Shown: piece by piece, positions 53,699 through 61,976 of the stretch | How positions within the stretch are numbered: the first letter of the stretch is position 1 | Layout of the letters: each line of letters opens with the position of its first letter | Assembly: GCF_007679325.1 (NCBI RefSeq) | Contig: NZ_VEGI01000002.1 | Span: 124,001-188,000, forward strand | DNA from: Arthrobacter sp. U41 | GTDB lineage: Bacteria; Actinomycetota; Actinomycetes; Actinomycetales; Micrococcaceae | DNA length: 64,000 nucleotides | Direction: 5' to 3' | Notes under the pieces: model-generated | The model's input: the letters and a program-made list of their open reading frames with translations, nothing else | What the model was told of the DNA's origin: nothing | The model's database searches: none | Translations under genes and position numbers: made by a program

Positions 53699-54823
53699 CT
53701 AGGCTCCCTCGAGCACCTGGCTGGTGGCCCGGGCGAGGTACTTCGCGGCGTTCGCGACGGCGTCGTCCGGGCTCCCGGCCAGGTCCAGCAGCTGGGCAGC
53801 GGCCACCACGCCGTGCGCGGCGAGCTCCTCCGGAGTGACCAGGATCCGTCCTGCGACCACAATCACCGGGATTCCGCGGCTCTGGGCGGCATCGGCGAGC
53901 GCAATCGGGGCTTTGCCGGTGAGCGACTGCGAATCCATCGACCCCTCCCCGGTGATCACCAGATCCGCCTGCACGAGCTTGTCCGCCAGTCCGGTGAGTC
54001 CGGCCACCAGCTCGAACCCGCCTTCCAGCGCTGCGTCGCTGAACGCCAGGAACGACGCCGGGAAGCCGCCGGCCGCCCCGGCCCCGGGGACATTGACGTC
54101 CCGCCCGGTGGATTCGCGCAGCACCGAGGCCCAGTTGCGGAGTCCGGCGTCGAGCAGTTCGACGGCGTCCCCGTCGGCACCCTTCTGCGGGCCGAACACG
54201 TGGGCGGCACCGTCGCTGCCGTAAAGCGGATTCTGCACGTCGACAGCGATCCGGAAAGTGACCGACCCCAGCCGCGGGTCGAGGCCGGTGGCATCGAGGC
54301 GTGCCACGTCGGCCAGCGATCCGCCGCCGAGCGGCACCACGTTGCCCGCGGCGTCGAGCGGTTTAAGGCCCAGCGCGCGCAGGGCGCCGCTGCCGCCGTC
54401 ACTCATGGCGGAACCGCCCAGGCCCAGGACAATCTCCGTCGCGCCGGCGTCGAGGGCGGCGGCGATGAGCTGGCCGCAGCCGTAACTGTGCGCGCGCAGC
54501 GCGTTGGCCGGCGTCGGCTCCATGTGCGCCAGCCCGGACGCCTGCGCGGTCTCGATCACTGCGGTGGCCCCGCCGAAGGCGTCCTTCCGGATCGCCCAGG
54601 CCGCCCCGACCGGCGCCAGGATGGGGCCCACGACGGCGTTCAACCGCTCCTCATACCCGGCGGCGACGGCCGCCTCCAAGGTGCCTTCGCCGCCGTCGGC
54701 CACCGGAAACTGGATGGCCTCGGCGTCGGGATAGACGCGCAGGGCGCCTTCGGCGATGGCGGCGGCGGCCTCGGCGGCAGTGAGGGAGCCCTTGAATTTG
54801 TCCGGGGCGATGAGAATACGCAT
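53699..54823 (-). CDS. glxK: Glycerate 2-kinase, GlxK family
   Basis: GlxK phosphorylates glycerate to 2-phosphoglycerate in the glyoxylate/glycerate route. The 374-residue protein has the family start MRILIAPDKFKGSLTAAEAA, then FPVADGGEGT, LGLGGSAMSDGG and the C-terminal VITGEGSMDSQSLTGKAP. The frame is open upstream, but the ATG at 54823 with GGATGGGACC is the family start. It faces away from the divergent histidine phosphatase gene, about 115 bases away. No glyoxylate carboligase or reductase is adjacent. Confidence 0.95.
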   Translation of the reverse strand: MRILIAPDKFKGSLTAAEAAAAIAEGALRVYPDAEAIQFPVADGGEGTLEAAVAAGYEERLNAVVGPILAPVGAAWAIRKDAFGGATAVIETAQASGLAHMEPTPANALRAHSYGCGQLIAAALDAGATEIVLGLGGSAMSDGGSGALRALGLKPLDAAGNVVPLGGGSLADVARLDATGLDPRLGSVTFRIAVDVQNPLYGSDGAAHVFGPQKGADGDAVELLDAGLRNWASVLRESTGRDVNVPGAGAAGGFPASFLAFSDAALEGGFELVAGLTGLADKLVQADLVITGEGSMDSQSLTGKAPIALADAAQSRGIPVIVVAGRILVTPEELAAHGVVAAAQLLDLAGSPDDAVANAAKYLARATSQVLEGA

Positions 54824-54937
54824 GGTCCCATCCTGCCAGTCCCGGAGCTGCGCCCGACGCCGGGACAGCGGGACAGACCGCCGCCCCGGTAGTAACGTGG
54901 CAGCCACAAAGCAACGACCCGGATTCAGGGGGCAACG

Positions 54938-55717
54938 GTGAACGTCAACGGTAAGACCCGCCAGCACATGTCCGGCCAACCCGGCATGGCCGAACTTCTG
55001 CTCGTCCGCCACGGCGAGAGCCAGGGCAACGTCGCAGCCACACTCGCGCACGAGTCCGGGGCGCACGTCATCAAGGTCCCGGCGCGCGACGCCGACGTTG
55101 AGCTGTCCGCAACCGGGCGCGAGCAGGCGCTGGCCCTGGGCCGCCTGTTCGCCGGATTCCCGGAGGACCGGCGGGCCGCAGTGTGGTCCTCCCCGTATCT
55201 CAGGGCGCGGCAGACGGCGGAACTGGCCGTGCACACCGGGGGCTGGACAACGCCGGTCACGCTGGACGAGAGGCTGCGCGACCGCGAGCTCGGCATCCTG
55301 GACATGCTCACCTCGGCCGGGGTGGAGGCCAGGCTGCCGCAGGAAGCGGAACGGCGGCGCTGGCTGGGCAAGTTCTACTACCGCCCGCCGGGCGGCGAGT
55401 CGTGGGCCGACGTCGTCCTCCGCCTGCGTTCCCTGCTGGCCGACCTGGATCGCTCCTACCCGGGGCAGCGGGTGCTCCTGGTCTGCCACGACGCTGTCAT
55501 CATGCTGATCCGCTACATCCTGGAAGGGCTGACGGAGAACGAACTGCTGGACCTCGCCGCCTCCACCGCCATTCTCAACGCCTCAGTGAGCCGATTCGTC
55601 CGGCCGGACGGCACCGGTCCCTGGCAGCTGGAGAGCTTCAACATGGCTGACCACCTGATGAGCGAGGGAGTCCCCGTGACCGAACACGCCGGAGATGCCA
55701 ATGTCCACCCGAGGTAA
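54938..55717 (+). CDS. Histidine phosphatase (phosphoglycerate mutase) family protein
   Basis: This 259-residue histidine phosphatase has LLVRHGESQGN with the catalytic His25, the second-site Arg in SPYLRARQTAE and the later catalytic His in LLVCHDAVIMLI. It is probably a phosphatase rather than the glycolytic mutase, judging by sequence context. The start is GTG at 54938; the next ATG is at 54968. Its last 17 bases overlap the start of the NAD(P)HX dehydratase gene, so translation is coupled. Confidence 0.88.
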   Translation: MNVNGKTRQHMSGQPGMAELLLVRHGESQGNVAATLAHESGAHVIKVPARDADVELSATGREQALALGRLFAGFPEDRRAAVWSSPYLRARQTAELAVHTGGWTTPVTLDERLRDRELGILDMLTSAGVEARLPQEAERRRWLGKFYYRPPGGESWADVVLRLRSLLADLDRSYPGQRVLLVCHDAVIMLIRYILEGLTENELLDLAASTAILNASVSRFVRPDGTGPWQLESFNMADHLMSEGVPVTEHAGDANVHPR

Positions 55718-56720
55718 GGCAGACCCCGGGCCGGGGCGGGAGCCGGTCCGCCCCGAGCCCGTCACACCCACCCTGTTGCGGGACTGGCCACTGCCGGGCG
55801 GCGGCTCCGGCAAGGACGACCGCGGATCGGTGCTGGTGATCGGCGGGGCGCGGATGACGCCGGGCGCCGCGCTGCTCGCCGGAGTGGCGGCACTGCGCTC
55901 CGGCGCCGGACGGCTCACCCTGGCAGTGGCGGAATCCGTGGCCGTCCAGCTGGCGGTCGCGCTGCCGGAAGCCGGTGTCCTCAGGCTGCCGGAAACTGCG
56001 TCGGGAACAGTCAGGGGCTCTGCGGCGGCCGCCGTCCTCGCAGCACCGGTCGAGGCGGCCGACGCGGTCCTGATCGGCCCGGGCCTCGACGACAAGGACG
56101 AGGCCACCGCGCTGCTGCGCGGACTCCTCAAGCTGCCGGCGGGGAAACAGCCGCCGGCCATCATCCTTGACGCCTTCGCCCTGGGCAGCCTGCCCGAGCT
56201 GGCCGGGGAGCTGGGTCCGTGGGAGGGCCGGCTGATCCTGACCCCGAACGTCACCGAGGCGGGCATCCTGCTGGGGCACGACGCCGGGCAGCTGGTCCGG
56301 GACGTGCCCGAGCTCGCGGAGAAGTACGGCGCGGTGGTGAGCTGCCAGGGGGTGATCGCAGGACCGGGCGGCGCCGCCGGGAAATCCGCCGGCAAATCGG
56401 CAGGGAAATCCGCCGGTAAATCCGCGGGTAAACCAGCCGGCAAGCCAGCGGGCGCGGCCAACTCCGCGGCGGAGGCCTCGCTGTGGGAAATCACCACCGG
56501 ACACAGCGGCCTGGGCACGTCGGGCTCCGGTGATGTGCTGTCCGGGACGATCGCCGGTTTGCGGGCTCGGGGCTGCACCGACGCGCAGGCTGCCTGTTGG
56601 GGCACGCATCTGCATGCGAGCGCCGGTGACCGGCTTGCCAGCCGGCTGGGCGGTCTCGGCTACCTCGCCCGGGAACTGACGGAGGAATTGCCGCCCCTGA
56701 TGATGGAGCTCGGCTCCTGA
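55701..56720 (+). CDS. nnrD: ADP-dependent NAD(P)H-hydrate dehydratase
   Basis: NnrD repairs hydrated NAD(P)H by ADP- or ATP-dependent dehydration. The 339-residue ribokinase-like protein has GSVLVIGGARMTPGAALLAG, IGPGLDD, LTPNVTEAG and the catalytic GSGDVLSGTIAGL. Unusually, residues 226-252 are an inserted Ser/Pro-Ala-Gly-Lys repeat tail placed between the strand ending SCQGVIAG and the EITTGHSGLGTSG loop. ATG 55701 is chosen for the GGAG six bases away; ATG 55695 has none. The epimerase NnrE is not fused here. It is coupled to the histidine phosphatase gene. Confidence 0.93.
   Translation: MSTRGKADPGPGREPVRPEPVTPTLLRDWPLPGGGSGKDDRGSVLVIGGARMTPGAALLAGVAALRSGAGRLTLAVAESVAVQLAVALPEAGVLRLPETASGTVRGSAAAAVLAAPVEAADAVLIGPGLDDKDEATALLRGLLKLPAGKQPPAIILDAFALGSLPELAGELGPWEGRLILTPNVTEAGILLGHDAGQLVRDVPELAEKYGAVVSCQGVIAGPGGAAGKSAGKSAGKSAGKSAGKPAGKPAGAANSAAEASLWEITTGHSGLGTSGSGDVLSGTIAGLRARGCTDAQAACWGTHLHASAGDRLASRLGGLGYLARELTEELPPLMMELGS
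56376..56456. repeat. 12-bp tandem repeats inside nnrD
   Basis: Four consecutive SAGK units follow an AGK, then PAGK and PAGA. The units are 12 bp each with synonymous drift, so the reading frame is kept whatever the copy number. The result is a strongly basic loop in an otherwise ordinary enzyme. Confidence 0.92.
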
Positions 56721-56735
56721 CTTCGGGATCTGGGC

Positions 56736-57548
56736 TCAGCCGCTCCAGCCGCCGCGTTCCAGCAGGACTTCCTTGAGCAGGTCCGCCCGGTCGGTCACGA
56801 TCCCGTCCACGCCAAGGTCCAGCAGGCGTCGCATTTCCGCGGGATCGTTGACGGTCCAGACGTGCACCTGCAGCCCGTGCCGGTGGGCCCGCCGGACGAA
56901 GCCGGGCGTCACGACAGGCACGGCGCCGTAGCTGACCGGGACCTGCAGCGCCTGGACCCCCCGGAGCGCCCGCCCGGCCGTGAGGCGCAGCAGCGGCGCC
57001 GGCAGCACCGGGCCCAGCAGGACGAAAAGCGCGTTGGACACAATGCCGGCCGAACTCGCGACGGGGCGGCTCAGTTGCTTCAGCACGGCCCGCCGCCGGC
57101 GGTCCGAAAAGCTGGCGATCAGCACCCGGTCGTGCAGGCCGTACCGTTCGATCGCCGCTGCCAGGGCGTCCACCGAATTCCAGTCCTTGACGTCGAGATT
57201 GAGCCGGACGTCCGGGAAGGCCTTCGCGAGTTCCTCGAACAGCGGAATGGGTTCCACGCCGCCGATCCTTGCCCGGGCCACGGCCTCCGCCGGGAGTTCC
57301 GAGATCCGGCCGCGGCCGTCCGTGACGCGGTCCAGGGTTTCGTCGTGGAACAGCAGCAGGACCCCGTCGGCGGTGGTGTGGACGTCCGTCTCCAGATGCC
57401 GGAACCCCAGCTCGACGGCGGCGCGGAACGCCGCCATGGAGTTCTCCAGGCCGTTCCGGGAGAAGCCGCGGTGGGCCATGGCCAGGGGAAGATCGGGACC
57501 GTCGCCGTCGGCAGGACCGGAGGCGAAATACGGGTGCGGGCTGCTCAC
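56736..57548 (-). CDS. Glycerophosphodiester phosphodiesterase
   Basis: This 270-residue GDPD TIM-barrel enzyme hydrolyses glycerophosphodiesters to glycerol-3-phosphate plus an alcohol. The catalytic pair and metal ligands are visible in AHRGFSRNGLENSM and HLETDVHTTADGVLLLFHDETLDR. There is no signal peptide, so it is cytoplasmic. It is convergent with nnrD with a 15-base gap. It starts at 57548 (MSSPHPYFASG). Confidence 0.93.
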   Translation of the reverse strand: MSSPHPYFASGPADGDGPDLPLAMAHRGFSRNGLENSMAAFRAAVELGFRHLETDVHTTADGVLLLFHDETLDRVTDGRGRISELPAEAVARARIGGVEPIPLFEELAKAFPDVRLNLDVKDWNSVDALAAAIERYGLHDRVLIASFSDRRRRAVLKQLSRPVASSAGIVSNALFVLLGPVLPAPLLRLTAGRALRGVQALQVPVSYGAVPVVTPGFVRRAHRHGLQVHVWTVNDPAEMRRLLDLGVDGIVTDRADLLKEVLLERGGWSG

Positions 57549-57625
57549 CCCTGAAGCCTATCGGAGCACGGCCGGGGCCCGGGATGGGCTAACGCGGCGC
57601 GGGCCGGGTCAGTCAGCGGGCGGCG

Positions 57626-57874
57626 TCAGTTAGCGGGCGGGAGGATTTCCACACCGTCGGTGCAGTGCAGCAGCGTGCGGCCCCGGCCGCCGTCGAGGTC
57701 CACCCACACGGCGGTGTGGTCCGCGGTGACGGCCTCCACCCGGCCGCCGGTTTCGTAGCCCGGCGCCAGCCGCACGCTGACGCGGTCGCCTTGCTGCAGG
57801 CTCTTCCAGTGCGCGTCCGGCGCCGCCGGGCGCAGGGGCGTGTCGTCCATGTTCTTCGTGCGGTACCTGGCCAT
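57626..57874 (-). CDS. Small soluble protein of unknown function
   Basis: The 82-residue protein begins MARYRTKNMDDTPLRPAAP and contains WKSLQQGDRVSVRLAPGYETGGRVEAV and VWVDLDGGRGRTLLHC, which look like a small beta-barrel (KOW/SH3-like). The ATG at 57874 has GTGGGA upstream. It lies between the GDPD and HAD genes on the same strand. I cannot name a family. The balanced hydrophobic pattern makes it likelier to be real than a chance frame. Confidence 0.6.
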   Translation of the reverse strand: MARYRTKNMDDTPLRPAAPDAHWKSLQQGDRVSVRLAPGYETGGRVEAVTADHTAVWVDLDGGRGRTLLHCTDGVEILPPAN

Positions 57875-57974
57875 GATGTCCCACCGTTAGTCAGCTGATC
57901 CGTCGTGAGATTTCAGCGTAGGGCGCCAAGGTGAACGCCAGTTGACCGGGAGCTGGGAGTCCGGTGACCGCGGG

Positions 57975-58793
57975 TCAGGGCAGCCGGACGCCCAGGGCCG
58001 CCAGCTTCGCTTCGAGGATCTGCGCAACGCCGTCGTCGTCAAAGTGCGGGGCCTGCTGCCCGGCGGCGAGGATGGCTTCCGGGTGGCCACTGGCCATCGC
58101 GTAACCGTGGCCGGCCCAGCGCAGCATCTCGATGTCGTTGGGCATGTCCCCAAAGGCGACGACGTCGGCGGAGTCCACACCAAGGGAGGCCGCATATTCG
58201 GCGAGGGTGACGGCCTTGTTCACACCGGGCAGGGACAGCTCCAGCAGTGCCATGTTCGGCGCCGAATGCGTCGCGGCGGCCAGATGGGCGACCGCAGGGG
58301 TCACCTCGGCCAGGAACTCATCAGCCGTGCCCTCCCGGACGATGGCCATGAGCTTAACCACGGAATCTTCGGCCGTCAGGGTGCTGTGCAGCGGCGCGGG
58401 GGTGAGTTCGGCCAGCAATGGGCTGCTGCCGGAGTTGAGGAACCCCGGTTCCAAGTGGAAGCCGGTCAGGGTCTCGGCGGCAAAGACTGCGGAGGGGCGC
58501 AACCGCTGGATGATGCGCCGCGCCTCAAAGACGGCGTCGAGCGGCAGGCCGCGGGCCGACACGAGGCGGTCCGCCTCAAGGTCCCAGACGACGGCGCCGT
58601 TGGAGCAAATAACCGTTCCGGTGTGGCCCAGCCGGTCCTGCAGCGGGTGCAGCCAGCGCGGCGGGCGGCCGGTGACGAAGACCAGCTCGACGCCGGCCTC
58701 GCGGCACGCGTGAAACGCCCGGACAGTCCGGTCACTGATTTTGCCGTCGTGGCCGAGGATCGTTCCGTCAATGTCACTTGCTACCAGCCGCAT
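57975..58793 (-). CDS. Cof-type HAD phosphatase
   Basis: This HAD hydrolase of 272 residues has motif I ASDIDGTILGHDG (Asp8, Asp10), VFVTGRPPRWL (motif II) and VVAFGDMPNDIEMLRWAG (motif IV). It belongs to the Cof/sugar-phosphatase group and is a distant paralogue of the one at 33719. The substrate cannot be inferred. It is a separate gene with about 90 bases to the PEBP-type gene. Confidence 0.9.
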   Translation of the reverse strand: MRLVASDIDGTILGHDGKISDRTVRAFHACREAGVELVFVTGRPPRWLHPLQDRLGHTGTVICSNGAVVWDLEADRLVSARGLPLDAVFEARRIIQRLRPSAVFAAETLTGFHLEPGFLNSGSSPLLAELTPAPLHSTLTAEDSVVKLMAIVREGTADEFLAEVTPAVAHLAAATHSAPNMALLELSLPGVNKAVTLAEYAASLGVDSADVVAFGDMPNDIEMLRWAGHGYAMASGHPEAILAAGQQAPHFDDDGVAQILEAKLAALGVRLP

Positions 58794-58884
58794 ACAGCCA
58801 GTCTACGTTGGCGGTGCCTGCCTGGGCGCGGGCGTCCGGGCTGTCGGGAGCCGCGCGGAACCGAGTCGGGCGCCGGCCGCGGGC

Positions 58885-59391
58885 TCAGCGCTCGTAGATG
58901 CCGGTCAGGCTCGCCTTGGCCAGGGTGTGCGGGGCGAGCTTCGCTTCGAGTTTTGCGGGATGTGCTCCGGCGTCGAGCCCGGAGTGCGCTGTACCGAGGG
59001 CGTGGACCGTGACGATGTACCGGTGCGGGCCATGGCCCCTGGGCGGCGCCGCTCCCAGGTAGCCGGTGGTGCCGCCGTCGTTCTTCAGCTGGAAGGCGCC
59101 GGGCGGCAGGTGCCCGTGCCGCGACCCCGCCCCGGCAGGCAGGGAGGTGACGTCCGCGGGGAGGTCCAGCACGGCCCAGTGCCAGAAGCCGCCGCGGCCC
59201 GGGGCGTCGGGGTCGAACACGGTGACAGCGTAGCTCAGGGTCCCTGCGGGGGCGCCGCTCCAGCTCAGCTGCGGGGACTCGTCCTTAGCGCTTGCGCCGG
59301 TTGAGGTGCCGCGCTGGGCCGGCGGGAGGGTCTGGCCGTCCTGGAATGACTCACTGCTGACGCGGAAGGACGGGGCATCGTGGTGTGTCAT
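58885..59391 (-). CDS. YbhB/YbcL-type PEBP (Raf-kinase-inhibitor-like) protein
   Basis: This 168-residue phosphatidylethanolamine-binding-protein family member has SPQLSWSGAP near 39, TVFDPDAPGRGGFWHWAV near 60 (the conserved DPDxP and GxxHW pocket) and GHGPHRYIVTVHAL near 112. The molecular role in bacteria is unclear. The ATG at 59391 follows the PfkB gene on the same strand by 9 bases, so the two are cotranscribed. Confidence 0.93.
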   Translation of the reverse strand: MTHHDAPSFRVSSESFQDGQTLPPAQRGTSTGASAKDESPQLSWSGAPAGTLSYAVTVFDPDAPGRGGFWHWAVLDLPADVTSLPAGAGSRHGHLPPGAFQLKNDGGTTGYLGAAPPRGHGPHRYIVTVHALGTAHSGLDAGAHPAKLEAKLAPHTLAKASLTGIYER

Positions 59392-59400
59392 GGCTGCCTT

Positions 59401-60405
59401 TCAGTTGCTGGGGAGTTCTGCACTTTCAGGGGCGTGGCCGGTTTCCCTAGGCGTCCGCGCGCCGGCCTCCATCCGGTTCAATTCCGCGCGGGTGGGCGGG
59501 TTGGCGCCGGCGCGGGACACGGTGACGGCGGCGGCCCGGGCGGCGTGGGCCAGGAGGTCCCGTAGGCTCTCGGCGGAAAGCCCGCGCAGGTCCTTGCGGT
59601 TCTGCGCCCCGTCCAGGCCCAGGTCCACAATGGCGGAGAGCAGCGCCGCCATAAAGGAGTCCCCGGCGCCTACCGTGTCGGCCACTTTCACGGACGGCGC
59701 CGGGAAGTCCGCCTCACCGGCGGCGTTCACGCCCCACGGCCCCTGGGCGCCGCGGGTGACCACCACCATCGCGGGGCCTTCCGAACCGCCGAGCGACAGC
59801 CAGCGCCGGGCCGAATCCAGCGGTTCCTCGCCCGGGTACAGCCATTCGAGGTCCTCGTCCGAGGCCTTGACCACGTCAGCCAGGGTGACGAACTTTTCCG
59901 CCTGCCGGCGCGCGTAGTCGACGTCGGTAATGATGCTGGGCCGGCAGTTGGGGTCAAAGCTGATGGTCGCCAAAGGATGGGCATGCTCGACGGCGGAGAG
60001 CACCTCGGCAGCGCCGGGGGCCAGCATGGTGGCAATCGAACCGGTGTGCAGCAGCGTTGTGGCCTGCAGCATAAACGGCAGCCGGTCCGCGAGCCCGGGA
60101 AGCTCCCACGCGAGCTCGAACGTATAGCTCGCGGCGCCGTCGTCGTCGTCGATCAGGGCGGTGGCCACGGACGTGGGGAGCTCGTCCGGGCCCACCGGGA
60201 GGAGCACCGAGCTGGACTTCAGGTGGGCGGCCACCGATTCGCCGTAGGCGTCGCGTCCGTAGCGGCCGATGAACTGCACCGGATGGTCCAGCCGGGCCAG
60301 CCCCACGGCGACGTTGAGCGGACTGCCGCCCACGTGGGCCTGGATACCGGAGGAACGCTGGACCACATCAACCAGGCCCTCGCCTATAACTGTGAGCATG
60401 CTCAT
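59401..60405 (-). CDS. PfkB-family carbohydrate kinase
   Basis: The 334-residue ribokinase-like sugar kinase has GEGLVDVVQ, HVGGSPLNVAVGLARLD (signature 1) and the C-terminal ADTVGAGDSFMAALLSAI (signature 2, with the catalytic Asp). It resembles fructokinases, but the sugar is not certain. The ATG at 60405 (MSMLTVIGEG) is chosen; the longer frame has no ribosome binding site. No sugar transporter or glycosidase is adjacent, which leaves the pathway open. Confidence 0.9.
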   Translation of the reverse strand: MSMLTVIGEGLVDVVQRSSGIQAHVGGSPLNVAVGLARLDHPVQFIGRYGRDAYGESVAAHLKSSSVLLPVGPDELPTSVATALIDDDDGAASYTFELAWELPGLADRLPFMLQATTLLHTGSIATMLAPGAAEVLSAVEHAHPLATISFDPNCRPSIITDVDYARRQAEKFVTLADVVKASDEDLEWLYPGEEPLDSARRWLSLGGSEGPAMVVVTRGAQGPWGVNAAGEADFPAPSVKVADTVGAGDSFMAALLSAIVDLGLDGAQNRKDLRGLSAESLRDLLAHAARAAAVTVSRAGANPPTRAELNRMEAGARTPRETGHAPESAELPSN

Positions 60406-60461
60406 ACTCTGCCAGAGAACGCGGGCCGGCGCCCCAGTGTTTCGCCGTGCGGCCCAGCGGT

Positions 60462-61829
60462 TCAGCCGGAGGCGGCCCCCGACGTCTCCAGGGGGATCCC
60501 GGCGGCCTCCGCGTCGTCGAACCTCGCATCGATGAGGACCACGTCCCTGCCGGCGCGCTGCAGCAGGCTCGCGGCGATGCCGGCCCGGTAGCCGGAGGTG
60601 CAGTGCACCCACAGCTTCCCGGCGGGGAGATCGGCCAGGCGCGGCAGCAGATCGTGCAGCGGGACGTTGACGGCCCCCGCCACCCTCGAGGCGGCGTACT
60701 CGTCGGCCCGCCGCACGTCGACGACGGCGTCTCCGCCGCCGGAACGGTGCACCGGAACAGCGTCCCAGCCCACGCAGGGGAAGGACGCGACGGCGGCGCG
60801 CGGCGCCAGGGCGTGCGGGTCCGTGCCGAGGGCGGCGTCGGGCGAGTCGATGCCGATGCGGGCGAGGTCCCGGATGGCATCTTCAACATCGGCGCGGGAT
60901 CCGACGAGGGTCAGTTGCTCGCCCCACGGCATCACCCAGCCGAGGTAGGTGCTGAAGCTGTCCCCGTAGCCAAAGCTCACACTTCCCTTGAGGTGGCTGC
61001 TGGCGAAGGCCACCCGGCGGCGCAGGTCCACCACCCACTCGCCCGCCTCCAGCCGGCGCATGAGCTCCTCGGCGTCGAGGGCCTCCGGCACGGTCAGGTC
61101 GGCGGGGCCGGGGCCGGCGGTGTTGGTGACCCCCATGTGGGCGTAGTAGGAGGGGTAGGCCGTGAGGTTGGCGATGAGTTCCTGGACGAAGTGGTCCTCG
61201 TCGGGGTCCGTCAGGGCGTGGTTGCTGGTGAGCTGTTCGCCGATGGTGGACGATCCGGCGCCGCTGGCCGGGCCGGAGGAGCAGAAGGACCCGAAGCCGT
61301 GTGTCGGGAACAGGCCGGCGCCGGGAGTGGCCTCCCCGGCGAGGCGGCGCACCGAGGCGTACTGGTCATGGGTCAGGCCAAGCGTGTCCTCGGCGCCGAC
61401 CAGGTCCGTGCGGCCCACCGAGCCGTAGAGGAGGCTTCCGCCGGAGAACACGGCCTGCTGCCCGCCGTCGTCCACGATGAAGGACAGGTGGGTGTGGGTG
61501 TGGCCCGGTGTCGCGACCGCCTTGACCGACAACGCGCCGACCCGGACGGTCTGCCCGTTCGCGATCGGCTGCCGCTCGAAGGTGACGGGATCCGCGGCGT
61601 TCACGAGGTAGGTGGCGCCGTGCGCCCTGGCCAGTTCGAGCCCGCCGGTGAGGTAGTCGTTGTGGATGTGAGTCTCGGCGACGTGAGTGATGCGCACCCC
61701 GGCGCCGAGCGCGGCCGCCTCGACGCGGTCCGTGTCCCGCTGCGGGTCAATGACCAGCGCCACGGAGCCGTCATGGACGAGGTAGCTGCGGTCCCCGAGC
61801 TGTGTGGTCTCGATGACGATGACGTCCAT
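60462..61829 (-). CDS. Metallo-beta-lactamase-fold hydrolase fused to two rhodanese domains
   Basis: The 455-residue protein has an N-terminal MBL domain (about 1-220) with metal motif THIHNDYLTG (His54, His56, Asp58) and TPGHTHTH, like persulfide dioxygenases (ETHE1/BlhA type). A first rhodanese domain (about 240-335) lacks an active-site Cys. A second rhodanese (about 360-450) has Cys410 in VHCTSGYRAG. A role in sulfide or persulfide handling is inferred from homologues. The ATG at 61829 has an AGGAG site. Confidence 0.9.
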   Translation of the reverse strand: MDVIVIETTQLGDRSYLVHDGSVALVIDPQRDTDRVEAAALGAGVRITHVAETHIHNDYLTGGLELARAHGATYLVNAADPVTFERQPIANGQTVRVGALSVKAVATPGHTHTHLSFIVDDGGQQAVFSGGSLLYGSVGRTDLVGAEDTLGLTHDQYASVRRLAGEATPGAGLFPTHGFGSFCSSGPASGAGSSTIGEQLTSNHALTDPDEDHFVQELIANLTAYPSYYAHMGVTNTAGPGPADLTVPEALDAEELMRRLEAGEWVVDLRRRVAFASSHLKGSVSFGYGDSFSTYLGWVMPWGEQLTLVGSRADVEDAIRDLARIGIDSPDAALGTDPHALAPRAAVASFPCVGWDAVPVHRSGGGDAVVDVRRADEYAASRVAGAVNVPLHDLLPRLADLPAGKLWVHCTSGYRAGIAASLLQRAGRDVVLIDARFDDAEAAGIPLETSGAASG

Positions 61830-61976
61830 GATTCACTCCTGCGGCCGGGCGATCCGTGCGTGTCGCTTCCATAGTCAAACCCCTGAGGGTATGAGCGCAA
61901 GCCTCATCGGCGCGGATGCCGGCTCGGGAGTTCAGGCGGGGGCCGGCCGGCCCGACTGGCGGCTGGCCCGACTGGG

